This document shows, in pieces, positions 16,666 to 24,978 of a DNA stretch of 64,000 nucleotides; positions within the stretch are counted from its first letter, which is position 1, and each line of letters starts with the position of its first letter. Below the pieces are notes generated by a model. The model was given only the letters and a program-made list of their open reading frames with translations, had not been told where the DNA came from and ran no database searches. The stretch is from Auritidibacter ignavus. Lineage in GTDB: Bacteria > Actinomycetota > Actinomycetes > Actinomycetales > Micrococcaceae. The position numbers and the translations under genes were made by a program. The stretch spans positions 28,098 through 92,097 of the forward strand of contig NZ_RDQR01000008.1 in the NCBI RefSeq assembly GCF_003703835.1, given 5' to 3'.

Positions 16666-16671
16666 TACACT
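16666..16671 (+). promoter_or_regulatory. Putative -10 element, leaderless TSUP gene
   Basis: TACACT followed by 7 bases and the GTG at 16679. No ribosome binding site is visible before this GTG. Confidence 0.45.
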
Positions 16672-16678
16672 ACCTTGG

Positions 16679-17524
16679 GTGGAAATACTCGGATTGGAAC
16701 TATGGCAGGTTCTGCTGGTGCTCTTGGCCGGCTTTTGGGCCGGAACTATTAACTCGGTGGTGGGCTCGGGCACGCTGGTAACGTTCCCGGTCTTGGTCTC
16801 GGTGGGCTTCCCGCCGGTAACAGCCCAGATGTCCAATGCCATCGGCCTGGTCGCCGCCGGATTCTCCGGCACGTGGGGCTACCGTCGCGAGCTGTACCAG
16901 GCTAAAGCCGTCGTCCCAGTGCTGACCACCGCCTCATTGCTTGGTGGACTGATCGGATCCGGTTTGCTCATGGTGCTCCCCGAGGCCGTGTTCAGCTTCG
17001 TGGCACCAATCCTGATCGTGTTCGCGATCATTTTTGTCATCCTGCAACCGAAAATGTCCGCCTGGGTGAAAGCGCGCAAGGCCCGACAGCAGCAAGACGA
17101 TGCACCGCCGGCCGAATCCGAGTCCATCGTGCCGGTGCCCACCGGTCCGGTGTCACCGTTGCTGTGGGTGCTGGTGTTTTTGATCGGTGTTTACGGCGGG
17201 TATTTTGTCGCTGCCCAAGGCGTGTTGCTGATCGGTGTGTTGGGGGTGTTCCTCAATGGTTTGCTGGTGCACGCTAATGCGGTCAAAACCTGGCTGTCCA
17301 CGGTCGTTAATGTGGTGGCAGCGCTCGGATACATCATCTTCGCCTTCGACCGGATCAACTGGACCGCGGTGCTACTGATCGCGGTCTCATCCCTGATCGG
17401 TGGTTCTGTCGGAGCCCAAATTGGTCGCCGGATCTCGCCGTTGGTGCTACGGATCGTGATCGTGATCGTAGCCGTGGCCGGTCTGATCAACCTGGTCTTC
17501 GATCCCTTTGGGACCGGAGCGTAG
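16679..17524 (+). CDS. TSUP (TauE/SafE) family membrane transporter
   Basis: A 281-residue integral membrane protein with about eight hydrophobic segments arranged in two repeats, each opening with a G-x-x-x-G-rich motif (WAGTINSVVGSGTLVTFP in the first; VYGGYFVAAQGVLLIGVLG in the second), the TSUP hallmark. A charged cytoplasmic loop (KARKARQQQDDAPPAESES) separates the halves. Members move sulfite, sulfoacetate or related small anions; the substrate here is not evident. Start at GTG 16679 rests on the TACACT box 7 bases upstream. Confidence 0.88.
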   Translation: MEILGLELWQVLLVLLAGFWAGTINSVVGSGTLVTFPVLVSVGFPPVTAQMSNAIGLVAAGFSGTWGYRRELYQAKAVVPVLTTASLLGGLIGSGLLMVLPEAVFSFVAPILIVFAIIFVILQPKMSAWVKARKARQQQDDAPPAESESIVPVPTGPVSPLLWVLVFLIGVYGGYFVAAQGVLLIGVLGVFLNGLLVHANAVKTWLSTVVNVVAALGYIIFAFDRINWTAVLLIAVSSLIGGSVGAQIGRRISPLVLRIVIVIVAVAGLINLVFDPFGTGA

Positions 17525-17577
17525 CCCAATATTTTTCACACCGACAACCCAGTCAACAACACCCGAAGGTGTCGACC

Positions 17578-18423
17578 ATGACCCGCTATGAGGTAACTCC
17601 ACAGGATCTTCAGCATCCTGCGGACACGCTGGCGGTATACTTTAACCTGAAAGACGCCACGCTACGCACCCGTACTGATGCCCGCTATGGGATCTATCTG
17701 GCCGAATCATCGACCGTGGTGCGCCGGGCGTTGATGGCGGGGCACACCCCGCGCTCCTTTCTGCTGGCCCACCGGTACCTGGACTCCTTTGCCGATGTGT
17801 TGGCGGCGTACCCCGAGGTGCCGGTATTCACCGCCGATGACGACCTGCTTGCGGCACTGACCGGATTCCATCTGCATCGCGGGGCGCTGGCGGCGATGGA
17901 ACGACCCGCACCGAGGACGTTGGAGGCGGTCACCGGGAAAGGCACCCGGCGGGTGATCGTGGCCGAAGGGGTCAATAATCATACCAATGTGGGCTCAATT
18001 TTTCGCACCGGCGCGGCATTGGGCTGGGACGCGGTCATTCTGACTCCCACCGCAGCCGATCCGTACTATCGGCGCGCATTGCGGGTGTCGATGGGCGCGA
18101 CCTTCACGTTGCCCTTTGCTCGGGTAACCCATACGGTCTCGGCGATCCAGCGACTGCAGGCCCAGGGGTTCACCACGATCGCGTTAGAATTGACCGATCA
18201 GGCCCAGGATATCGGTGATCCGATGTGGCAACATCTCGATCGGCTGGCTTTGGTCCTCGGCGCTGAAGGCCCCGGAATCACCCAACCGACCCTGGAAGCC
18301 GTGGATGCCCACGTGCAGATCCCGCAGCACACCGGGGCCATCGAGCACACCGGGGTCGACTCGCTCAACGTCGCCCACGCGGCCTCGATCGCCATGTGGC
18401 AATTGCGCGCCCCATCGCTCTGA
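17578..18423 (+). CDS. SpoU/TrmH-family RNA 2'-O-methyltransferase
   Basis: Methylates ribose in rRNA or tRNA using S-adenosylmethionine. The 281-residue protein has an N-terminal substrate-binding region (about 1-115) and a SPOUT domain with the three SpoU motifs: VNNHTNVGSIFRTG, LGAEGPGI and IPQHTGAIEHTGVDSLNVAHAA. Motif 3 carries an insertion-like HTGAIEHTG compared with the usual short loop. GAAGG sits 8 bases before ATG 17578; a GTG three codons upstream overlaps that site. The target nucleotide cannot be read from the sequence. Confidence 0.9.
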   Translation: MTRYEVTPQDLQHPADTLAVYFNLKDATLRTRTDARYGIYLAESSTVVRRALMAGHTPRSFLLAHRYLDSFADVLAAYPEVPVFTADDDLLAALTGFHLHRGALAAMERPAPRTLEAVTGKGTRRVIVAEGVNNHTNVGSIFRTGAALGWDAVILTPTAADPYYRRALRVSMGATFTLPFARVTHTVSAIQRLQAQGFTTIALELTDQAQDIGDPMWQHLDRLALVLGAEGPGITQPTLEAVDAHVQIPQHTGAIEHTGVDSLNVAHAASIAMWQLRAPSL

Positions 18424-18514
18424 TCGGCCTGGCACGGCCCCAGCCCCAGCACTGACAGACCCGGCGTGATGTCGGTGTCGCCAGGGCCATTGGCCGTGCA
18501 CGGTACCAACGGTG

Positions 18515-18520
18515 TATGAT
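18515..18520 (+). promoter_or_regulatory. Putative -10 element of the L31 gene
   Basis: TATGAT about 90 bases before the rpmE2 start, predicting a leader of about 85 bases that contains the hairpin at 18564-18604. TTGGCC at 18490-18495 could be a weak -35 with 19-base spacing. Confidence 0.35.
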
Positions 18521-18563
18521 GAATAGCTGGCCCTGATGGGCTATTGCACGATGATTGATCGAT

Positions 18564-18604
18564 CTTTCGTGTCCCTGGCAAAATCCAGGGACACCCAGCG
18601 AAGG
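18564..18604 (+). promoter_or_regulatory. Leader hairpin overlapping the L31 ribosome binding site
   Basis: A perfect 10-pair stem (GTGTCCCTGG at 18569-18578 with CCAGGGACAC at 18585-18594, loop CAAAAT) can be extended by CTTTC (18564-18568) pairing with GAAGG (18600-18604), leaving a 5-base bulge. GAAGG is part of the ribosome binding site AAGGAA, 5 bases before the rpmE2 ATG. The fold could therefore switch translation; this is inference from pairing only. Confidence 0.5.
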
Positions 18605-18611
18605 AATCCTG

Positions 18612-18869
18612 ATGAAAACTGATATTCACCCCGATTACCACTTGGTAATCTTCAACGATCTGGCCTCCGGCGAAAAAGTGCTGACCCGGTCCACCGTCAC
18701 CTCCGAGCGCACCATGGAGTGGGAAGACGGCAACGAGTACCCGGTCATCGACGTCGAGATCTCCTCAGTCTCTCACCCGTTCTACACTGGTAAACAGCGC
18801 ATTATGGACAGCGCTGGTCGTGTGGAGCGCTTCAACGCCCGCTTCAAAGGCTTCGGCGGTAAGAAGTAA
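18612..18869 (+). CDS. rpmE2: Ribosomal protein bL31 type B (zinc-free paralogue)
   Basis: An 85-residue bL31 with the family signature ([20 protein letters not shown], then [12 protein letters not shown] and FNARFKGF). It has no cysteine at all, so it is the C- paralogue that bacteria use when zinc is scarce to free zinc from the CxxC-bearing form. Such genes are usually under Zur control, but I could not find a clear Zur operator here. Instead the leader contains a strong hairpin pairing with the ribosome binding site. A longer frame starting at 18555 runs through that hairpin and was not used. Confidence 0.95.
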   Translation: MKTDIHPDYHLVIFNDLASGEKVLTRSTVTSERTMEWEDGNEYPVIDVEISSVSHPFYTGKQRIMDSAGRVERFNARFKGFGGKK

Positions 18870-18896
18870 GCTTGTTGATCAACTCGACGCTCAGAT

Positions 18897-18942
18897 AGCT
18901 CCCATTCGGTCAGTTTCGACGACCGGGTGGGAGCTTTTGTTT
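18897..18942 (+). terminator. Rho-independent terminator after rpmE2
   Basis: AGCTCCCA (18897-18904) pairs with TGGGAGCT (18928-18935), followed by TTTTGTTT. The inner region can also pair (CGGTC with GACCG). It ends at the stop codon of the convergent ABC ATPase gene. Confidence 0.8.
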
Positions 18943-20638
18943 ACAGCCGGGAGCGGTCGATCTGTAGCTCGGGCACCGCGGTGAGCAACTGTTGTGTGTA
19001 GGGGTCGCGCGGCGCGGCGAAGATATCGCTGGTGGCCCCTTGTTCCACGCACCGGCCCCGATACATCACCGCCACCTGGTCGCTCATGTGCTCGATCACT
19101 CCCAGATCGTGGGAGATCAGCACCATGCTGGTCCCACGCGCGCGTTGAATCTCATCTAGCAGGTCCAGGATGGTGGCTTGGATCGAAACGTCGAGGGCGG
19201 ACACCGGTTCGTCAAGCACGAGCACCTCGGGGCTAGTGGCCAGGGCCCGGGCAATAGCCAGTCGCTGACGTTGCCCCCCGGAGAGTTGGGCCGGGTTGCG
19301 GGAGGCCAATGAGGGGGCGAGCCTGACGCGGTTGAGTAGGTCGGTGACCTGGTCACGATAGCGTGCCCCGCGTCGGTGACGGCCACGGCTGAGCGCATCA
19401 ACGAGGATATTTTCGACACTGTAGCGCGGATCGAAACTGGCCAGTGGGTTTTGATAGATCGCACCGAGCCGTTCCCGGTGGGCGCGTCGATCCGATTCGG
19501 TGGCGGGGGTAAACTGCGTCTGGCCGAGCCTGACGGTGCCGGCATCGGGTTCTTCCAACCCGAGGATGAGCCGGGCGGTCGTGGTTTTGCCGGACCCTGA
19601 TTCGCCAACAATCCCTAGGGTGGTGCCTCGGTTGAGGCTGAAACTGACCCCGTCCACGGCGGTCAGAGAGCCGAAGGACTTGCTCAGCCCGTCCACGACC
19701 AGCACCGGGCAGGACTGCTGCTGGGTGGTTGTCGCTGAGGAGAGCTCTGGGCGGTCGGCTGGTTGTTTGGGGCGTGAGGGTTCGACCGTGGTCGGCGACA
19801 GCGGCTGGTGTCGGGGAACCCCGCGGGGCATCGCCTTGAGCAGGGTTTTGGTGTAGTCGTGTTCGCAGGCGGTGAGCATGGTCTCAGTGGTACCGGTTTC
19901 GACAATTTCGCCGTGGCGCATCACCGCGATCCGATCGGCTACCCGGACAACTTGGGCCAGATCGTGGCTGATCATCAGTACCGCGCGGCCCTGGTCCCGC
20001 ATGGTAGCCAGCTGGTCGAGCACCACCGCGGTCAGCGGCGCATCGAGGGCGGTGGTGGCTTCATCGGCGATGACCACCTCGGGGTTTCCAATCAGGGCTT
20101 GGGCGATCAACACTCGTTGGCGCATCCCGCCGGAGAGTTGGTGGGAGTATTGTCGAGCACGTCGGTCCGGATCCGGCATTTTGACCGCTTCCAGGGCCTG
20201 GAGCACCCGGTCGCGACGCGTCGTGCGATCCAGCCAGCCGTGCCGGCGTAAGACGTCGTCGATCTCCCGACCGATGGGACGTAACGGGTCCAAGGCGGAC
20301 AGGGCATCTTGGAGGATCATCGCGATCTGGTTACCGCGCAGAGCCCGCCAGTCCCGTTCGCCATAGGCCCGGGCGTCAGCACCGAAGATCTCCAGGGTGT
20401 CGGCGTGGACCGTGCCACCCGATAAGCCCATCAGGCTACGGGCGGTCACAGATTTGCCGGAGCCGGATTCACCCACCAGGGCCAAACACTCCCCAGCGTG
20501 CACGCTGAAGCTGATGCCTTGCACCGCCGGGGTGGCCGAAAAGCTGACGGTGAGGTTTTCGACGGTGATCAGCGGGTCGCTGGGTGCGGGGCGATCGACA
20601 GGTTCTGGGCGGTTGGAGCAGGGGAGGCGGTGTTGCAT
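18941..20638 (-). CDS. Oligopeptide/nickel-type ABC importer ATPase, two fused domains
   Basis: A 565-residue fusion of the two ATPases (DppD and DppF types) that are separate proteins in most peptide importers. Domain 1 (about 20-265): GESGSGKSV, LSGGMRQR, VIADEATTALD. Domain 2 (about 310-550): GESGSGKTT, LSGGQRQR, LVLDEPVSALD. A Pro/Ser-rich linker joins them. It starts one base after the stop of the upstream permease gene (TAG-C-ATG), so it is coupled to it. It is the last gene of a run SBP, permease, permease, ATPase. It energises uptake of peptides, nickel or another small solute; the substrate is set by the binding protein. Confidence 0.93.
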   Translation of the reverse strand: MQHRLPCSNRPEPVDRPAPSDPLITVENLTVSFSATPAVQGISFSVHAGECLALVGESGSGKSVTARSLMGLSGGTVHADTLEIFGADARAYGERDWRALRGNQIAMILQDALSALDPLRPIGREIDDVLRRHGWLDRTTRRDRVLQALEAVKMPDPDRRARQYSHQLSGGMRQRVLIAQALIGNPEVVIADEATTALDAPLTAVVLDQLATMRDQGRAVLMISHDLAQVVRVADRIAVMRHGEIVETGTTETMLTACEHDYTKTLLKAMPRGVPRHQPLSPTTVEPSRPKQPADRPELSSATTTQQQSCPVLVVDGLSKSFGSLTAVDGVSFSLNRGTTLGIVGESGSGKTTTARLILGLEEPDAGTVRLGQTQFTPATESDRRAHRERLGAIYQNPLASFDPRYSVENILVDALSRGRHRRGARYRDQVTDLLNRVRLAPSLASRNPAQLSGGQRQRLAIARALATSPEVLVLDEPVSALDVSIQATILDLLDEIQRARGTSMVLISHDLGVIEHMSDQVAVMYRGRCVEQGATSDIFAAPRDPYTQQLLTAVPELQIDRSRL

Positions 20639-20639
20639 G

Positions 20640-21455
20640 CTAGAGGGTGACCTTTCCGGACGAATGGGCCGATCCGGCACCGATCCCGCGACCAATCAGG
20701 GTGGCTCCGGCGGCAACAACCACGATGGCTAGCCCGGGGAAGACGGTCATCCACCAGGCCAGGTTTAGGTAGGTGCGGCCACTGGCCAGCATCGCTCCCC
20801 ATTCCGGGGCCGGAGGCGGGGTGCCCAGCCCTAAGAAGCTCAAAGCTGAGGCCCATACCACCGCTTGACCGATCCCGAGGGTGACCAGCACCATCAAGGT
20901 CCGCAGCGCATTGGGGATCAGGTGGTTGACGGTTTTGCGCACCGGTCCCCGGCCCAGTACCGTGGCTGCCTCCATCATCTCGCTACCGCGCAGGATCCGG
21001 ATCTGGGAACGGATCAGGCGGGCGTAGCCCGGGGCCGTTGAGCAGCCCACAGCGATAATCGCCGGTTCGGGTCCGGGTCCGGTGAAGGCGATAATGATCA
21101 GAGCCAGCAACAGGGCGGGAACCGCGTAGAGTGTTTCCAACACGGCCAGGATGGCCTGGTCGATCCACCGCGGTCCTAAGGCCGCCAGTGAGCCCAGGAC
21201 CAGGGCGACGCTCATGCCGAGTGCGGTGGCCAATAATCCGATCTGCAGCGAGTCGGCGGTGCCGTGAATGATGCGAGTGTAGATATCGCGGCCGGATTCA
21301 TCGGTGCCCAGCGGGTGATCGACCGAGGGCGAGCTGAACGCTGCCGCTGGATCGACGGCCAGCGGGTTGCCGGGGGCCAGCACTCCGGGGAACACGGCAG
21401 CGACGGCGAGCACGCCGATGAAGATCGCAGAGAAGATTTGACCGGTGCGACTCAC
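20640..21455 (-). CDS. Oligopeptide-type ABC importer permease (DppC-like)
   Basis: Second membrane subunit of the importer, 271 residues and about six transmembrane helices. The N-terminal HPLGTDESGRDIYTRIIHG is typical for DppC/OppC proteins, and the EAA loop that docks the ATPase is around EMMEAATVLGRGPVRKTVNHLIPN. The GTG start overlaps the stop of the first permease gene by 4 bases. Confidence 0.93.
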   Translation of the reverse strand: MSRTGQIFSAIFIGVLAVAAVFPGVLAPGNPLAVDPAAAFSSPSVDHPLGTDESGRDIYTRIIHGTADSLQIGLLATALGMSVALVLGSLAALGPRWIDQAILAVLETLYAVPALLLALIIIAFTGPGPEPAIIAVGCSTAPGYARLIRSQIRILRGSEMMEAATVLGRGPVRKTVNHLIPNALRTLMVLVTLGIGQAVVWASALSFLGLGTPPPAPEWGAMLASGRTYLNLAWWMTVFPGLAIVVVAAGATLIGRGIGAGSAHSSGKVTL

Positions 21456-22507
21456 GAACGTCTCACCCCCGGTTCCGGCACCACGCTAGGTGCGATGGTC
21501 TCCTCGGCTACGGTGGCGGGGAGTGGACCGTCGGGGCTGTCCTGGTCGGGATGCTGATCCGCGCCGGCGGGATTGATGAGTTGCTCGGTAGCTTCGGCCA
21601 GGGCCATGACGACGATGTAGCAGACCGCGCACAGCACAGCGATGCCGGTCACCAGCGGGATATCGCGACTGAGTACCCCTTGTAGCAGGGCCCGTCCGAT
21701 ACCGGGCCGGGCAAAGACCTCTTCAACCACCACCGCCCCGGACAGCAACGACGAGAACGACCAGCCCGACATATTGAGCACCGGCAAGATCGAGTGGCGC
21801 AGTCCGTGGGCGAAAAACACCTGCACGGTGCTCGCGCCACGGGCGCGGGCAGCCAGCACGAAGGGGCTGGACATCGCCTGAGTGAGCGAGTCCCGCATCA
21901 GCTGGGCCATGAACCCAGACATCGGGATCGCCAGGGTTAGCGCCGGCAGGATAAGACCAGAGGCCCGACCGTTATCGATCGAGGGGAGCAGACCCAGGTT
22001 GGTGGAAAACACGGTGATCAATACCGCGCCGAGCCAGAAGTGTGGCACCGCGGCTGCGATGATTTCTAACAGACTCGTCATCCACCGGCTGGCCCGGCCA
22101 CGACCGACCGAGATCAGCGACAAGACCAATGCCAGGAGCCATGCGGTGAGCAACGAGACCACGGCCAACAACAGTGTCTGCGGGAAGACGTCGCCGATGA
22201 TCTCGGTCACCGGGTCCTGATAGGAATAGGACACCCCAAGATCACCGCGGAGCAGATTGCCCAGAAAAATCAGATACTGTTCGACCAGTGGGCGGTCGAG
22301 ACCATATTCGGCACGGGCCATATCGAGTGCTTCGGCCGAGGCCTGGGAGCCGGGCCCGCCCATAATGGCTTCAGCCGGATCTCCGGGGATCGCCCGCACC
22401 CCGATAAAGATCGCGGTCACTACCAGCCAGAGCACCACCACGGCGCGGACCAGTTGGCGCACCAACCAGGTTCCGAGGGGTTTGAGCACGGCGGAGGCCC
22501 TCCTCAT
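21452..22507 (-). CDS. Oligopeptide-type ABC importer permease (DppB-like)
   Basis: First membrane subunit, 351 residues, with the DppB pattern: an N-terminal helix, RAIPGDPAEAIMG, an extracellular region with YGLDRPLVEQYLIFLGNLLRGDLGVS written in the family order, then helices and the EAA loop (FVLAARARGASTVQVFFAHGL). The C-terminal 45 residues are an acidic, Pro-rich extension unusual for the family. ATG 22507 follows a TTG codon that is also a possible start. It lies 45 bases after the binding-protein gene. Confidence 0.92.
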   Translation of the reverse strand: MRRASAVLKPLGTWLVRQLVRAVVVLWLVVTAIFIGVRAIPGDPAEAIMGGPGSQASAEALDMARAEYGLDRPLVEQYLIFLGNLLRGDLGVSYSYQDPVTEIIGDVFPQTLLLAVVSLLTAWLLALVLSLISVGRGRASRWMTSLLEIIAAAVPHFWLGAVLITVFSTNLGLLPSIDNGRASGLILPALTLAIPMSGFMAQLMRDSLTQAMSSPFVLAARARGASTVQVFFAHGLRHSILPVLNMSGWSFSSLLSGAVVVEEVFARPGIGRALLQGVLSRDIPLVTGIAVLCAVCYIVVMALAEATEQLINPAGADQHPDQDSPDGPLPATVAEETIAPSVVPEPGVRRS

Positions 22508-22552
22508 CAAGCCACCCCGGCCTCGTCATGCGCTGACCGGTGGCCGGTTGTC

Positions 22553-24241
22553 TTACTGCGCATCAACAAAGACGCTGTAGTACAGCGGGTTCGCGACCGC
22601 GTTGGTATCACCCATACCGCCGACGTCAGCCCGATAGAGGAACTGGTTCTGTTGGTTGTACAACGGCAATACGTAGTAATCCTCCAGGATGCGCCGCTGA
22701 GCCTGCTCGTACAGATCGGCCCGCTCTTGCTCATCGGTGGTCTGTTCGGCATCCATCAACAGCTGGTCAATCTCGTCATCAGTGACCTGGGCGTTATTGG
22801 CGAAATATCCCGACGGTGCCGGGATCGTGCCCTCGGAGTGGTAGAGAATCCGCAACACCGACGGACCTACCTTGGTGTAGGGGGCCGAAACCAGATTGTA
22901 GTTGTGCTCACCCAGCGCAGCGTACCAACTGGACAGGTCAAGCAATTCGATCTGGACATCGAAGCCCACCTCCGCGGCGGTGGCCTGAATCTGTTCAAAC
23001 AGCGACTGCTCGGCCGGCACGGACTGGTTGGTGGAGACCGGGAAAGTTAATTCCAGGCGTTCGCCATCTTTGGTGCGAATCCCGTCGTCATCCTTGGTGT
23101 CCCATCCAGCCTCGTCGAGCAACTGATTGGCCCGATCGACATCCGGGCTAAACAGCTCTTCGGCGGAGATGCCCAACGGTTCCACCGAGCTCAACAGCGA
23201 GTAGCTGCGGTCAACCGTGTCGAAGAACAGGCCATCGATCGAGGAGTTGATATCCAGGGATTTGATGAACGCCTCGCGCACGGCGGGATCATCAAAGGGC
23301 GCCTTGGCGGAGTTCAGCTCGAGGCGGTTCGATGATCCCGGACGGGGTGCGTCGAGATGGCCGAAGGTGCCGGTATCGATGGCTTGCCGGACGTTATCGG
23401 GCTGGGGATTGTCGATCACATCGACCTCGCCGGATTCCAGGGCGGCATAGCGGGTGGATGCTTCGGGGATGAACCGCCAGATGATCTCATCCAGGTAGGC
23501 TTGGCCGTCGTTGTCTTCGGCTCGGGCGTCCCGGCCCTCATCGCGGTTGGGGAGCACGTAGTCGTCGTTGCGTTGCAAGATGATCTGCTGTTGCCGATCC
23601 CAGGATTCGACGACGAAGGGCCCGGTTCCGATCGGTTGTTCACAGATCTCATTTTCGGTCCGGTCCAGGGACTCCGGAGAGTGGATCGCGGTCCACTGCA
23701 TGGCCAGGGATTCCAGCAAGGAGTTATCGGGGCGGGACATGTGTAGCTCGGCGGTCCGATCATCAACGACGTCCACAGACTCGACCTGTTCGACCCCCAG
23801 GTACCCGGTCGAGGACTTGGTTTCGGGATCCTGCAGGTGCTCGACATTGGCCTTGATAGCCTCCGAGGTCAGCGGGGTGCCATCCGAGAACTGGATGCCT
23901 TCGCGCACGGTGATCGTATAGGTCAGCCCATCATCGGACAGCTCGGCGGACTCGGCCAACCACGGAATGATCTCGTCGTTCTCATCGCGGGTGAACAGCG
24001 TCTCCAAGAACTGGGAGGAGACCAGGGACTGCGGATAATTGCCCCCATTATGCGGGTCCAGGCAGTCGGGTTCGGCATCACCGGTCGCATAGGTCAGCGT
24101 GCCACCGACAACCGGTTCGCGGTATTCATCGGCGGCCGGCCCGGAGTTATCACCGGAGCAACCGGCCAGGATCAGCGCGCTGAGTGGCAGAGCGCTGAGC
24201 AGGGCGCGTCGTGAACGGGAACGATGTGAGCGATGGGACAT
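22553..24241 (-). CDS. Extracytoplasmic solute-binding lipoprotein (SBP family 5)
   Basis: Substrate receptor of the importer, 562 residues. The N-terminus is a lipoprotein signal: an Arg-rich start, hydrophobic core LLSALPLSALI and lipobox LAGC with Cys28 as the anchor. The mature protein has SBP_bac_5 features (GGTLTYATGDAEPDCLDPHNGG, LSDDGLTYTITVREGIQFSDGTPL split by family-typical positions, and IWRFIPEASTRYAALESGEVDV). Family members bind di/oligopeptides, nickel chelates, opines or sugars, so the ligand is open. It is the first gene of the minus-strand operon 18941-24241. Confidence 0.93.
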   Translation of the reverse strand: MSHRSHRSRSRRALLSALPLSALILAGCSGDNSGPAADEYREPVVGGTLTYATGDAEPDCLDPHNGGNYPQSLVSSQFLETLFTRDENDEIIPWLAESAELSDDGLTYTITVREGIQFSDGTPLTSEAIKANVEHLQDPETKSSTGYLGVEQVESVDVVDDRTAELHMSRPDNSLLESLAMQWTAIHSPESLDRTENEICEQPIGTGPFVVESWDRQQQIILQRNDDYVLPNRDEGRDARAEDNDGQAYLDEIIWRFIPEASTRYAALESGEVDVIDNPQPDNVRQAIDTGTFGHLDAPRPGSSNRLELNSAKAPFDDPAVREAFIKSLDINSSIDGLFFDTVDRSYSLLSSVEPLGISAEELFSPDVDRANQLLDEAGWDTKDDDGIRTKDGERLELTFPVSTNQSVPAEQSLFEQIQATAAEVGFDVQIELLDLSSWYAALGEHNYNLVSAPYTKVGPSVLRILYHSEGTIPAPSGYFANNAQVTDDEIDQLLMDAEQTTDEQERADLYEQAQRRILEDYYVLPLYNQQNQFLYRADVGGMGDTNAVANPLYYSVFVDAQ

Positions 24242-24370
24242 GAGGGGGTGTGCTCCAAGATCTGTGATGAGAGTAAACCTAATGTTGGCACGAACTTAAT
24301 ACCGAACTCCAACGTATCGTATGTCCCGGTGTCACGTCAGAAGCGACGTCACAGCGGTCACACAGGGCAC

Positions 24371-24940
24371 TCATGCATCCGAGTCTGGACGGGGATCGTG
24401 GCCGGATTTGTCTGAGTTGTCTGTCTCTAAGAGGGGGAAGAATCCCGTGCCCTGGTAACGGTCCTCATCGGTGGTCCGGCGCGGGCCCGCAGGGCGGGAG
24501 TCTAGGAAGGCCATAACGCAGGCCATCACCGCGCAAAAGACCATGATTACGGCCATGGGGTTGGAGATTGCTGAGGCGGCTCCTGCCATGGCTTCTCCAA
24601 ACATTACGCCGACCACAGAGGACGTGCTTCCCGGGGCGTCGGGCAGGAAGAAACCAAGCACCAGACCGCAACCCAGTGAGATCCCCAGCCAGCCCAGACT
24701 TCGGCTGGGAACGCGGGTGCCTCGCAGATGCGGAACCGTCAGCGTGAGTATTCCGAGGATAGCCAGCACGGGCACCAGCGTGAGTGCGTAGATCACACTC
24801 AACGCTCCGGCGGTGCCGATCAGCACACGAGAGAGCCCGACCCATGCCACCACCATGATAAGTGCCACCCAGGTCAGTCCCACCAGACCGGGACGCGGCG
24901 GATGGGGACCGGTGGTCATCTGGGAGGAATCTTCGGCCAT
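24371..24940 (-). CDS. Uncharacterised four-helix membrane protein
   Basis: A protein of about 189 residues (196 if it starts at TTG 24961) with four hydrophobic segments: around VALIMVVAWVGLSRVLIG, VIYALTLVPVLAILGILTL, LGISLGCGLVLGFFL and AVIMVFCAVMACVMAFL. The C-terminal 45 residues are charged and cytoplasmic. I do not recognise a family with confidence. The start is unclear: ATG 24940 has no well-spaced ribosome binding site, while TTG 24961 lies 6 bases after a TAGCCT box. It is divergent from the lipoate ligase-like gene. Confidence 0.7.
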   Translation of the reverse strand: MAEDSSQMTTGPHPPRPGLVGLTWVALIMVVAWVGLSRVLIGTAGALSVIYALTLVPVLAILGILTLTVPHLRGTRVPSRSLGWLGISLGCGLVLGFFLPDAPGSTSSVVGVMFGEAMAGAASAISNPMAVIMVFCAVMACVMAFLDSRPAGPRRTTDEDRYQGTGFFPLLETDNSDKSGHDPRPDSDA

Positions 24941-24966
24941 GCCTTCGAGGTTACCGGTCAACAGCG

Positions 24967-24973
24967 TAGGCTA
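24967..24973. promoter_or_regulatory. Superimposed divergent -10 elements
   Basis: Plus-strand TAGGCT (24967-24972) lies 6 bases before GTG 24979; minus-strand TAGCCT (24973 to 24968) lies 6 bases before TTG 24961. The two boxes share five bases, a possible symmetric bidirectional promoter. Confidence 0.45.
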
Positions 24974-24978
24974 GAGAT

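Noticed and set aside
18555..18611. N-terminal extension of L31 from ATG 18555
   Set aside because: It would be encoded by the leader hairpin and is not part of the L31 family; the ATG at 18612 has a proper ribosome binding site.
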